Positions 1-6,045 of a stretch of 6,249 nt of DNA are shown one piece after another (positions within the stretch are counted from its first letter, which is position 1; the number at the start of each line of letters is the position of its first letter). The position numbers and the translations under genes are program-made. Origin of the DNA: an uncultured Lachnospiraceae bacterium (GTDB lineage Bacteria > Bacillota > Clostridia > Lachnospirales > Lachnospiraceae); the NCBI GenBank assembly GCA_947177515.1, contig CAMWUU010000218.1, positions 1-6,249 on the forward strand, in the 5' to 3' direction. Below the pieces are notes generated by a model. The model worked only from the letters and a program-made list of their open reading frames with translations. It was not told the DNA's origin and did not search any database.

Positions 1-9
1 TGTTTGATT

Positions 10-15
10 AGGAGG
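10..15 (+). promoter_or_regulatory. ribosome binding site for the 203-residue ORF
   Basis: AGGAGG lies 8 nt before the ATG at 24. It fixes that start over the next in-frame ATG at 42, which has no Shine-Dalgarno sequence. The promoter must lie left of the window. Confidence 0.75.
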
Positions 16-23
16 AAAAGAGT

Positions 24-635
24 ATGGGAATCATTCAGGTCATGCGCAAAATTCTTGATATGCTGAATGTGGAAAATGGAGGTATAAGGAATGGCTCCAA
101 AGACTTACCATCGATCCAAGATGTGAAGGATAAAGAATTCGAAGAAGTGATTTCAGATTTGAACAAAGCTTTAGATGAATTCGGAAAGGTATATGCAAGC
201 TTTATAAATAAATTGTTTTCTGTTCATTCGGTGCTTATGGAATGCTTTCTCATCCGAGAAGAAATTGTGGAGATTCTGCTTCAGTTTGATACATTGGAAC
301 AAGCGAAATATGTTGCATCCCATGAAAGCTATCTAAATCAAAATTTTTATTCAGCGCACGAGTTGAAATTGCTTCCAAACAATTGTGTATCAATCATTAC
401 TATAGTGCAGGGAACATGGGGAATTAAGAAAAACTTTTCTGATATCGTTCAAAAAATGGAATTGGCTATTCCAAAAGTATACAAGAAAAGTGACAAAGGG
501 GACAAATATAAGCGGGTCAGCGAATGTGAGGTAGAAAGGTATTCTTATAATATAAATTGCGAAAAAGAGAAGTCCCCCACCCATAAAGAACCAGTGGTTT
601 TGTGGGCGCGGGTTGCTTCCAAAAGAAGCCCCTAA
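24..635 (+). CDS. Hypothetical protein, 203 residues, unknown family
   Basis: I do not recognise this protein. It starts at an ATG with a strong AGGAGG site and reads 203 residues. No signal peptide or membrane segment is evident, so it is probably cytoplasmic. Residues about 33-90 are rich in E, K, D and L and look helical (for example EFEEVISDLNKALDEFGKVY). Residues 95-150 look like a mixed alpha/beta region, and 150-183 are Lys/Glu-rich. The last 20 residues (184-203, starting SPTHKEPVVLW) are encoded inside a hairpin-forming repeat element and differ in character from the rest. The native C-terminus may therefore have been replaced when the element arrived. Base use is A+T-rich, like the Mrr-type gene downstream. 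That gene has its own promoter, so an operon is not required. Defence or mobile-element cargo is possible from context only. Confidence 0.6.
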   Translation: MGIIQVMRKILDMLNVENGGIRNGSKDLPSIQDVKDKEFEEVISDLNKALDEFGKVYASFINKLFSVHSVLMECFLIREEIVEILLQFDTLEQAKYVASHESYLNQNFYSAHELKLLPNNCVSIITIVQGTWGIKKNFSDIVQKMELAIPKVYKKSDKGDKYKRVSECEVERYSYNINCEKEKSPTHKEPVVLWARVASKRSP

Positions 636-650
636 CCGTAAAGAACCAGT
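574..650. repeat. Structured repeat element: two hairpins and a duplicated TAAAGAACCAGT unit
   Basis: TAAAGAACCAGT occurs exactly at 584-595 and 639-650, each preceded by a C-rich run (CCCCCACCCA and CCCCTAACCG). Hairpin 1 pairs CCCAC (576-580) with GTGGG (602-606) around an inner AACC-AGT-GGTT stem (589-599). Hairpin 2 pairs GGTTGCTTC (611-619) with GAAGC (625-629) and AACC (634-637), with loop CAAAA. There is no U-tract, so this is not a standard terminator. The element covers the last 20 codons and the stop codon of the upstream ORF. It could be a REP-like or miniature interspersed element, a mobile-element end, or an RNA structure. AAAGAACC recurs once more at 739-746. Confidence 0.5.
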
Positions 651-806
651 AATATATGGGCAAATACGATTTAGAACGATTCGCAGCAAAATGCAATGCT
701 TATGTTGTACGTAAGGAAAGCAGAGCAGGGTTAAATACAAAGAACCTTGTTACTAAACAGTCTAGGCAAACGATAAAAGAAATTCGACAATGTTTGACAA
801 AATACT
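636..806. other. Intergenic stretch with no supported gene
   Basis: This lies between the stop of the 203-residue ORF and the Mrr-type gene promoter. A frame opens at ATG 656, but it has no ribosome binding site, starts inside the repeat element and runs 155 bases into the Mrr-type gene, so it is not called. A TTGACA at 794-799 has no -10 box at a suitable distance. Confidence 0.4.
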
Positions 807-834
807 TTGAAAATACCCAATTATGTGATATAAT
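807..834 (+). promoter_or_regulatory. Promoter with extended -10, upstream of the Mrr-type gene
   Basis: TTGAAA (807-812) is followed by a 16-nt spacer and TATAAT (829-834). A TG at 826-827 gives an extended -10, TGATATAAT. The predicted transcript starts near 841, leaving a leader of roughly 25 nt before the ATG at 867. This fits independent sigma-A-type transcription of the nuclease gene. Confidence 0.65.
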
Positions 835-849
835 AAGATATCATACGAA

Positions 850-858
850 AGGGGGCGG
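850..858 (+). promoter_or_regulatory. Ribosome binding site of the Mrr-type gene
   Basis: AGGGGGCGG ends 8 nt before the ATG at 867 and decides this start against the overlapping frame that opens at 656. Confidence 0.6.
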
Positions 859-866
859 ATTTACAT

Positions 867-1400
867 ATGTCAAAGAAAAGAAAGAATTCAAATTTTGCTG
901 TGGGAAGTGTTATATTCATAATAATTTTAGCAGCCAGTATAATTGGAATATATTGGAAATACAGATCGCCAATCATATTAGCTATTTTAGGAATAGCAAT
1001 TATATATTTATTAAAATTTAAAAATACTAAGAATAAAAATATCGATTTTGACACGATGGGTGGACATGAATTTGAATATTTTTGTTCAGAATTATTAAAA
1101 AGCAATGGTTTTAACCGCGTTACTGTAACGCAGGGGAGTGCAGACCATGGAATCGATATTTTGGCAAACTTTAAAGGTGTGCGATATGCAATTCAATGCA
1201 AAAGATACAAAAAAAATGTAGGGAACAGGGCTATTCAGGAAGCCTTTTCTGGAAAAGCGATATATAGGGCAGATGTTGCAGTTGTACTAACTAATAGTTA
1301 TTTTACGAAACAGGCGAAGAATGATGCCTTAATACTAAATGTTCAACTTTGGGATAGGGATAAACTGTTAAAATTTATCCGAAAGTCAGGAAGAATGTAA
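867..1400 (+). CDS. Membrane-anchored Mrr-type restriction endonuclease
   Basis: A 177-residue protein with two hydrophobic segments near the N-terminus (about 11-28 and 34-50), then a soluble Mrr_cat-type nuclease domain (about 60-172). The family signature is clear: GGHEFEYFCSELLKSNGF at 65-82 (E68 or E70 as the helix glutamate), GSADHGIDIL with D97, and the QCKRYKK strand with Q110 and K112. Together these form the PD-(D/E)xK-type D-QxK active site. WDRDKLLKFI at the end is also typical. Mrr-family enzymes cleave DNA, often methylated or foreign DNA (type IV restriction); the membrane-anchored subgroup is poorly characterised. The start is ATG 867, with AGGGGGCGG just upstream. No methyltransferase or specificity subunit is nearby, consistent with a stand-alone type IV enzyme. 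Composition is A+T-rich. The family call is secure; the substrate is unknown. Confidence 0.88.
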   Translation: MSKKRKNSNFAVGSVIFIIILAASIIGIYWKYRSPIILAILGIAIIYLLKFKNTKNKNIDFDTMGGHEFEYFCSELLKSNGFNRVTVTQGSADHGIDILANFKGVRYAIQCKRYKKNVGNRAIQEAFSGKAIYRADVAVVLTNSYFTKQAKNDALILNVQLWDRDKLLKFIRKSGRM

Positions 1401-1657
1401 TAGTGTAAAAAGACTTATATATTTTTGGCACAAAGAACGATAAGCAAAATAGCCAAGGAGCAATTAAGGGCAATATGTGGACTTCGCAGAGTATCGCAAA
1501 AAAGCGGGAGTGAATTTTTCAGCAATCTTTACGGCAGCACTAAAAAAATTAGTTGAACATGCGAAGTAGGCGGTGTTTTTCTTTTACAAGGTCAGCAAAC
1601 GCTGTGTGCGGTGCCTTTCCTTATGTTACAATACCACAATCCTATAGGGAATGCAGC
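1401..1657. other. Gene-poor stretch with an antitoxin-like relic
   Basis: After the nuclease stop there is no intact gene. The only protein-like segment is the 30-codon antitoxin-like relic listed separately. An extended -10-like TGTTACAAT (1624-1632) sits 26 bases before the terminator at 1658 but lacks a -35 box. Confidence 0.35.
1468..1569 (+). pseudogene. Fragment resembling the C-terminus of a HicB/ribbon-helix-helix antitoxin
   Basis: From an in-frame TAA at 1465-1467 to a TAG at 1567-1569 this frame reads about 33 residues. The core YRKKAGVNFSAIFTAALKKL fits the C-terminal DNA-binding pattern of HicB-like antitoxins (xxxxGVNFSxxLxxALKxxL). The N-terminal part of such an antitoxin (over 70 residues) is missing, no start with a ribosome binding site is present, and no HicA toxin is nearby. 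It is best read as the decayed end of a toxin-antitoxin locus. Chance resemblance in so short a frame cannot be excluded. Confidence 0.35.
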
Positions 1658-1688
1658 AGGATGTCAAATTTTTTGGCATCCTTTTTTT
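1658..1688 (+). terminator. Strong intrinsic terminator
   Basis: GGATGTCAAA (1659-1668) pairs with TTTGGCATCC (1672-1681) over 10 bp, with one G-U pair and loop TTT. One further A-T pair can form, and T1682-1688 is the U-tract. The nearest intact gene upstream ends about 260 bases earlier, so it either ends the nuclease transcript or belonged to a lost gene. Confidence 0.8.
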
Positions 1689-1762
1689 GTGCAGAAAAGG
1701 AAGGGAGGAAAGCCTTATTGTAAGTATTAGGCAAAGCAGGGTCGGAAGGAGGGTGCAAAAAA

Positions 1763-1942
1763 ATGTGCCGCCGCTTATTACCATTTGCTGTCAATAATCA
1801 TTTTGTAGCCTGTGTGTTTGCAAGGGATGGAAACATATTTTTCAAACAAATGCAAAATTTAATCAGGAAGGTCGATTTTGGGTGTGCTCCTGGAAGCGGT
1901 CTTGAACGCGTTATAATTGAGGAAACAGACGGGACAAAATGA
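1763..1942 (+). CDS. Possible 59-residue small protein
   Basis: An ATG at 1763 is preceded by AAGGAGGG (1746-1753) at 9-nt spacing, among the best ribosome binding sites in the window. The frame reads 59 residues (MCRRLLPFAVNNHFVACVFA at the start, ending EETDGTK). No family is recognised. It follows the terminator at 1658 and has no clear promoter of its own. After the TGA (1940-1942) the same frame stays open for 17 more codons, reading GFIADGMDAGYVSYKTC, to a TAA at 1994-1996. It may therefore be a 77-codon gene broken by a stop. Antisense frames here also look superficially protein-like, which weakens any call. Confidence 0.3.
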   Translation: MCRRLLPFAVNNHFVACVFARDGNIFFKQMQNLIRKVDFGCAPGSGLERVIIEETDGTK

Positions 1943-2000
1943 GGTTTTATAGCGGATGGGATGGATGCAGGATATGTCAGTTATAAGACATGTTAAGTAA

Positions 2001-2029
2001 TTGTTTTTATGTTTTCAAACTGATATAAT
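2001..2029 (+). promoter_or_regulatory. Promoter with extended -10, upstream of the GH31 region
   Basis: TTGTTT (2001-2006), a 17-nt spacer and TATAAT (2024-2029), with TG at 2021-2022, give the extended -10 TGATATAAT. This motif is identical to that before the Mrr-type gene. Transcription from about 2036 would run through the broken frame into the GH31 gene; no terminator is seen between them. A 10-bp palindrome, CTTTCGAAAG (2123-2132), lies in the leader. I see no convincing cre site. Confidence 0.6.
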
Positions 2030-2085
2030 GAAAATATAAAAATAAACAGATAAATTTACAAAAAATAATAGAACTGATCTGTTTT

Positions 2086-2473
2086 GTGTATGCTGATAAT
2101 ATTGCAGAATGTCTATGCTGTTCTTTCGAAAGGGAAAAGGATTGTGAAAAGGGGGGAAAAGAAAGGCTTATAAGCGACAGGATTGATCTGTATAGGGAAT
2201 GGAAGCAGGCAGGAAAGACTGGAGGATGAAGAATGCCTGCTTTATGCAGAATTATATCCAAGTACATATAATATGTATGGACCTCATCATCATATGGACG
2301 GCGACCGCCATATAGTCAGCCCCGCTCAGTACAGCGGAAGGAAAAACTTTGCGGATGCGCCGGACAGCCCGGAAAATACGTTTGTATCAGGATTTCATTT
2401 TGTGAAATTGGGGCTTAAAGCAAAAATTGAGTTTTATAAAAAGCAGGAACAAATATCAGAAGAGGGAGTGTAA
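2086..2473 (+). pseudogene. Probable frameshifted gene upstream of GH31, unknown family
   Basis: Two overlapping frames together read as one protein. The first is open from 2032 to a TGA at 2227-2229 (possible GTG start at 2086) and includes LISDRIDLYREWKQAG. The second is open from 2174 to a TAA at 2471-2473 and includes RLEDEECLLYAELYPSTYN and ENTFVSGFHFVKLGL. Removing one A from the AAA at 2214-2216 joins them as WKQAG-RLEDEECLLYAEL. The second frame alone has only a TTG (2183) with no ribosome binding site. The family is not recognised. GFHFVKL near the end faintly resembles the GFR-V ending of formylglycine-generating-enzyme-like domains, but the RGGS motif is absent, so this is speculation. 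It ends just before the GH31 gene, as in an operon. A sequencing error or an intact short TTG-started gene are alternatives. Confidence 0.4.
2464..2468 (+). promoter_or_regulatory. Ribosome binding site of the GH31 gene
   Basis: GGGAG lies 6 nt before ATG 2475, inside the last codons of the preceding frame (stop TAA at 2471-2473). This suggests translational coupling and decides the start against ATG 2427. Confidence 0.65.
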
Positions 2474-2474
2474 A

Positions 2475-4565
2475 ATGGAATTAAAAAAAGTTGCAAATGG
2501 GATATGGAAAGCAAGCATCGGAACGCCGGAAGCGGATACTCCGGTATCGCTGCGACAGTTGCGGATGCAGGCGGAGCCGTTAGAGCAAATAAAGGAAAGG
2601 GAACTGCCCGCACTATTAGGGCAGATTGCGTGCCGCAAAAACCGAAGGGGCGTACAGATTACCCTGCCAATGGACAGCGGGGAGGATATTTACGGCTTCG
2701 GGCTGCAGCTTCACGGCATGAATCAGGCAGGGCGCAAAAGAATTGTCCGGGTAAACTCTGACCCTGTAGCAAATACCGGGGAGGGGCATGCGCCGGTTCC
2801 TTTTTATATTTCCACTGCGGGTTACGGACTGTTTGTGGATACCTTCCGCCATGTTGAGTTTTATATGGGAACCAATACAAAAAAGGGCGAGTCCGGGGAT
2901 AAAAGAGAGGTGAACCAGAAACATGAGGAATTTTCGGAATCCGCATTGTATGCCCTGAAAAAAAGTCAGGAGAGGAGAAGCATCATTATTGATGTAAAAG
3001 CCATTGACGGCGTGGATTTCTATCTCTTTTCCGGGAATGTGAAGCAGGTTGTGCAGCGGTATAACCTGTTTGCAGGCGGTGGCTGCCTGCCCCCAATGTG
3101 GGGGCTTGGAATATGGTACCGCACTTATGGGGGGAGCGACGAAAATACGGTGCTTCGTCTGGCGGAGCAGTTTAGGGGAGAGCATATGCCGGTTGATGTG
3201 CTTGGACTCGAGCCGGGCTGGCATTCCCACAGTTATTCCTGCACCTATGAGTGGTCAAGCCTGTTCCCGCATCCGGAAAAGATGACGGAGGAACTGACGG
3301 ACCAGGGATACAAAATCAATCTCTGGGAACATGTTTTTGTGTATCCGGCGGCGGAATTTTATGAGGAGCTCCTTGCGTTTTCCGGAGATTATGAAGTATG
3401 GAACGGACTGGTGCCGGATTTTGCTACCAAGGAGGCGGCGGAAATTTTTCAGGATTATCACAGGCAGAAATTTGTGCAGAAGGGAATTTCCGGCTTTAAG
3501 CTGGATGAATGCGATAATTCGGATTACAATGCTTCAAGCTGGTCCTTTCCGGACACAACAAGCTTTCCGTCCGGGATGGATGGGGAGCAGATGCATGCCG
3601 CTATCGGTGTGCTTTATCAGAGATTGATTTTGGAGATGTTTCACAAAGAAGATAAAAGAACTTACTCCCAGGTAAGATCGTCCGGCGCATTGGCTTCCCC
3701 GCTCCCGTTCGTACTTTATTCTGATTTATATGGCCATAAACAGTTTATCCGGGGAATGGTTACATCCGGTTTTTCCGGACTGTTGTGGGCACCGGAAGTC
3801 AGGGACTGCCGCAGCGGGGAAGATTTGCTTCGGCGCATGGAAACCATCTGTTTTTCCGCCCATGCAATATATAACTGCTGGCGGATCCCGAACCCGCCGT
3901 GGAAACAGGTGGATATTGAAAAAAATCTTGCTGGAGAATGGATGCAAGAGAGTGAATACTATACCGCAGTCTGTAGAAGGTATCATAAGCTGCGCATGTC
4001 GCTGCTGCCGTATCTGTACAGTGCATTTGTAAAATATTGGAAAGATGGAATTCCGCCGATCCGGGCGCTTGTATTTGATTATGAGGAAGACGAAAATGTA
4101 AGGAATATAGAGGATGAGTATCTGTTTGGGGATGAACTGCTTGTTGCGCCGATGACCTTAGAGGACGGCACAAGCCGGAGCGTATATCTTCCAAAGGGGA
4201 AATGGCAGGATTTTTTTGAGGAAGCGGGAACGGTCTATGAGGGAGGACAGTGTTACCAGATTAATGCGGATTATGATAAAATTCCTGTTTTTGTAAAAGC
4301 AGACTGTATCCTGCCAGTGGCAAAACCGGTTGAAACGGTAACGGAAGATACCGTATTTACAATACATCTAAAAGTATACGGCAATGGCGGGGAAGGCTGC
4401 GTGCTGTATGAAGATGATTTTGAAACATTCGCTTATGAAAAGGGAAAGCAGAATGAGATTATGTTGAAGGTGGATGGGATGGGACGGGTACAATATGAAA
4501 GAACCGGAAAGGAAAAGGTGCGTTATATTTTTGAAAATGCCGTAGAATATGGTATTTGGCAATAG
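2475..4565 (+). CDS. Glycoside hydrolase family 31 (alpha-glycosidase type)
   Basis: A 696-residue retaining glycosidase of the GH31 family, which acts on alpha-linked sugars. From ATG 2475, residues 1 to about 205 form the N-terminal beta-sandwich, including GEDIYGFGLQLHG (69-81). The (beta/alpha)8 barrel follows, with PPMWGLGIWYR (206-216), LGLEPGW (243-249) and LWEHVFVYP. GFKLDECDNSDY carries the expected nucleophile D344. RSSGALASP and VLYSDLYGH carry the likely acid/base D417, followed by GFSGLLWAPEVR. GDELLVAPM (552-560), YLPKGKWQDFF and IPVFVKADCILP mark the C-terminal sandwich. There is no signal peptide, so it acts on imported oligosaccharides or glycosides. Start 2475 is preferred over an in-frame ATG at 2427 because GGGAG lies 6 nt upstream and the 2427 start overlaps the preceding frame. 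The sequence does not fix the substrate (glucoside, xyloside, galactoside or GalNAc). It is more G+C-rich than the left flank. Confidence 0.93.
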   Translation: MELKKVANGIWKASIGTPEADTPVSLRQLRMQAEPLEQIKERELPALLGQIACRKNRRGVQITLPMDSGEDIYGFGLQLHGMNQAGRKRIVRVNSDPVANTGEGHAPVPFYISTAGYGLFVDTFRHVEFYMGTNTKKGESGDKREVNQKHEEFSESALYALKKSQERRSIIIDVKAIDGVDFYLFSGNVKQVVQRYNLFAGGGCLPPMWGLGIWYRTYGGSDENTVLRLAEQFRGEHMPVDVLGLEPGWHSHSYSCTYEWSSLFPHPEKMTEELTDQGYKINLWEHVFVYPAAEFYEELLAFSGDYEVWNGLVPDFATKEAAEIFQDYHRQKFVQKGISGFKLDECDNSDYNASSWSFPDTTSFPSGMDGEQMHAAIGVLYQRLILEMFHKEDKRTYSQVRSSGALASPLPFVLYSDLYGHKQFIRGMVTSGFSGLLWAPEVRDCRSGEDLLRRMETICFSAHAIYNCWRIPNPPWKQVDIEKNLAGEWMQESEYYTAVCRRYHKLRMSLLPYLYSAFVKYWKDGIPPIRALVFDYEEDENVRNIEDEYLFGDELLVAPMTLEDGTSRSVYLPKGKWQDFFEEAGTVYEGGQCYQINADYDKIPVFVKADCILPVAKPVETVTEDTVFTIHLKVYGNGGEGCVLYEDDFETFAYEKGKQNEIMLKVDGMGRVQYERTGKEKVRYIFENAVEYGIWQ

Positions 4566-4577
4566 GAAGCCTGAACG

Positions 4578-4608
4578 ATTTCCCTTATCTGTCTGATTTT
4601 CGGGAAAT
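4578..4608 (+). other. Weak stem-loop after the GH31 gene
   Basis: ATTTCCC (4578-4584) pairs with GGGAAAT (4602-4608) around a 17-nt loop, 13 bases past the GH31 stop. No U-tract follows, so it is a doubtful terminator; it may protect the mRNA 3' end. Confidence 0.3.
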
Positions 4609-4679
4609 ATATGGTTACGGAAAGAAATATGCCAGTTTGTAGGTGGCTGCATAAAAACGAAAAAACTCGTATTTTCTAC

Positions 4680-4708
4680 TTGAAAAAGACTAAAATTTGT
4701 GATTAAAT
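4680..4708 (+). promoter_or_regulatory. Promoter with extended -10 for the two-gene cassette
   Basis: TTGAAA (4680-4685), a 17-nt spacer and TTAAAT (4703-4708), with TG at 4700-4701 as an extended -10. Transcription from about 4715 leaves a leader of roughly 90 nt before ATG 4806. I see no obvious riboswitch in that leader. Confidence 0.5.
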
Positions 4709-4789
4709 ATATTGTAGAAACCGTAAGTATCCGTGTAAAGACGGAATCCAAATAAGGGATTATGGCGGGGTATTTGCGGAATGGAAAAT

Positions 4790-4797
4790 AAGGAGGG
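4790..4797 (+). promoter_or_regulatory. Ribosome binding site of the BIG2-protein gene
   Basis: AAGGAGGG lies 8 nt before ATG 4806, close to an ideal Shine-Dalgarno sequence, and predicts efficient translation. Confidence 0.75.
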
Positions 4798-4805
4798 TTT
4801 TCGTT

Positions 4806-5435
4806 ATGAAAAGGAAATGGTTGTCGGTTGTTTTGATGCTGCTTTTGCTGGTTGCATCCGTTGTTCCAGGGAAGGTTTTTGCTGCTTCAACCCCAAAGCT
4901 TAACAAAGCGAAGGCTATGATGGAAGTGGACAGCAAGTTGACGCTGAAACTTGGCGATATTGCTGCGACCGACGTAAAATGGAGCAGCAGCAACAAAAAG
5001 GTAGCGATTGTTTCCTCAAAGGGTGTTATCACGGCAAAAGCTGAGGGGACGGCAACCATCAAGGCGAAGTATAACAGTAAAACGTACAGTTGCAAGGTTA
5101 CCGTGGTGGACAGCAACAAAAAGGAAAATAAAATTGAAACCTACATAAAAGACATGTATGGTTCGACTAAGTACAAAGTCGAACAGGATGGCATTATTAC
5201 AGAGATTTATGCGCAAGATAAGTCCTTAATTTTTTCCATAACTACCAGTGAATTTACGGACTTGGGACTGACAAAGGAAGAGATTGAGGAAGCTGCAGAA
5301 GAGGTTTTTAGTATATTAGAAGAAACGATGGAGGAATTGCTTGAAGACCTTAAGGAAAATACATATAAGGATGCAAAATTAGTCTTCCGTATTTACGATA
5401 CTGACAATAAGCTGCTTTATGAGAGGGTTCTGTAA
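4806..5435 (+). CDS. Secreted BIG2-domain (Ig-like) protein with DUF4854-like C-terminal region
   Basis: A 209-residue exported protein. Residues 1-26 are a classical signal peptide: KRK, a Leu/Val-rich core, then a VFA cleavage site before AS. Residues about 31-102 form one BIG2-type immunoglobulin-like domain, with the hallmark VKWSSSNKKVAIVSSKGVIT and AEGTATIKAKY. Residues about 108-209 form a second region: predicted strands (KYKVEQDGIITEIYAQDKSLIFSI is 24 residues; its core is 129-144), an acidic helix at 156-184 and a closing strand, LVFRIYDTDNKLLYERVL. This order resembles DUF4854-type extracellular domains, though that match is by eye. No LPXTG, lipobox or transmembrane anchor is present, so it is probably released or held by non-covalent contacts. 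A 14-bp repeat (4988-5001 and 5111-5124) encodes the two SNKK segments. It has its own promoter and leads the gene 25 bp downstream. BIG2 domains usually serve adhesion or surface binding; the role here is unknown. Confidence 0.82.
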   Translation: MKRKWLSVVLMLLLLVASVVPGKVFAASTPKLNKAKAMMEVDSKLTLKLGDIAATDVKWSSSNKKVAIVSSKGVITAKAEGTATIKAKYNSKTYSCKVTVVDSNKKENKIETYIKDMYGSTKYKVEQDGIITEIYAQDKSLIFSITTSEFTDLGLTKEEIEEAAEEVFSILEETMEELLEDLKENTYKDAKLVFRIYDTDNKLLYERVL

Positions 5436-5460
5436 AATCTGAAAGGGGAATGAAGCAGAA

Positions 5461-6027
5461 ATGTTATACCATGTTTCAAGGACGGCAGGTCTTAGGGTTT
5501 TAAAGCCTGCGGTATCCACGCACAAAAAGCCATATGTCTACGCGATAAAAAATCTGGTTACTGGATTGTTGTTTGGTGCAAAGAAGGATGATTTTGATTT
5601 CATTTTGCTGAGTGATGAAAACAACCGTCCCATCATTTACGAGTGCTATCCGGATGCGTTCGAACTTGTGTACAAGAACAAGGGATGCTCCATCTATGAG
5701 CTGGCAGAAGAGGGATTTTTGCGCGGTATGACAAGCTGGAGTTCGGAACTTGTCTGTGAAACTGAGGTTGCGGTGCAGAATGAGATTGTTGTTTTGGATC
5801 TTTATGGGCGGCTTTTGGAAGAAGAAACAAAGGGAAATATTGTGATTCATCGATATTCACAGGATATGGAATACAAAGCGGGGATAGCAAAGCATATTGT
5901 GGATCGCCTGATCCGCTTTAACGTTGATCTTGAGCATTGTATGGAATGGGAAGATATACGTTTCCGAAAATATTATGGAGAACTGATTAAAGCGCTGAAT
6001 TTAGTGATGGACGGACATTTATTATAG
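5461..6027 (+). CDS. Hypothetical protein, 188 residues, possible ADP-ribosyltransferase-like fold
   Basis: No named family is certain. The N-terminal half (2 to about 112) has a spacing pattern like ADP-ribosyltransferase folds such as the rifampin-modifying Arr proteins: LYHVS with H4, a Leu/Pro turn (RVLKPAVS), PYVYAIKNLVTGLLFGA with Y27, then IIYECYP (59-64), a CSIYEL strand and SSELVCETEV (94-103, E96 or E100 as a possible third residue). The C-terminal half (about 113-188) is helical and charged, with HRY at 130-132 and VDRLIRFN at 147-154. It has no signal peptide or membrane segment, so it is cytoplasmic. Start ATG 5461 has AAAGGGGA 11 nt upstream, a slightly long spacing; the ATG at 5450 is out of frame. 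It is the second gene of a cassette, 25 bp after the BIG2 gene and closed by a perfect terminator. The gene is solid; the fold is inference. Confidence 0.75.
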   Translation: MLYHVSRTAGLRVLKPAVSTHKKPYVYAIKNLVTGLLFGAKKDDFDFILLSDENNRPIIYECYPDAFELVYKNKGCSIYELAEEGFLRGMTSWSSELVCETEVAVQNEIVVLDLYGRLLEEETKGNIVIHRYSQDMEYKAGIAKHIVDRLIRFNVDLEHCMEWEDIRFRKYYGELIKALNLVMDGHLL

Positions 6028-6045
6028 TAAATAGGAATTGAGTTG

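Noticed and set aside
390..740. Antisense frame over the repeat element
   Set aside because: Shadow of the + strand ORF and its repeat, with no start signal.
656..1021. 121-codon frame between the repeat element and the Mrr-type gene
   Set aside because: No ribosome binding site; it begins in the repeat element and overlaps 155 bases of a well-supported nuclease gene that has its own promoter and start.
1700..2000. Minus-strand protein-like segments opposite the 59-codon ORF
   Set aside because: They are interrupted by stops and have no start signal. I could not tell a relic gene from chance.
2007..2267. Antisense 86-codon frame over the GH31 promoter region
   Set aside because: Ser/Phe-rich translation opposite purine-rich + strand sequence, with no start signal.
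2616..3230. 204-codon antisense frame inside the GH31 gene
   Set aside because: Lies opposite conserved GH31 motifs and lacks a ribosome binding site; it is a shadow frame.
4651..4677. AAAACGA/TCGT-TTTT stem as a terminator after GH31
   Set aside because: Only about four strong pairs with an A-rich loop, too weak to call.
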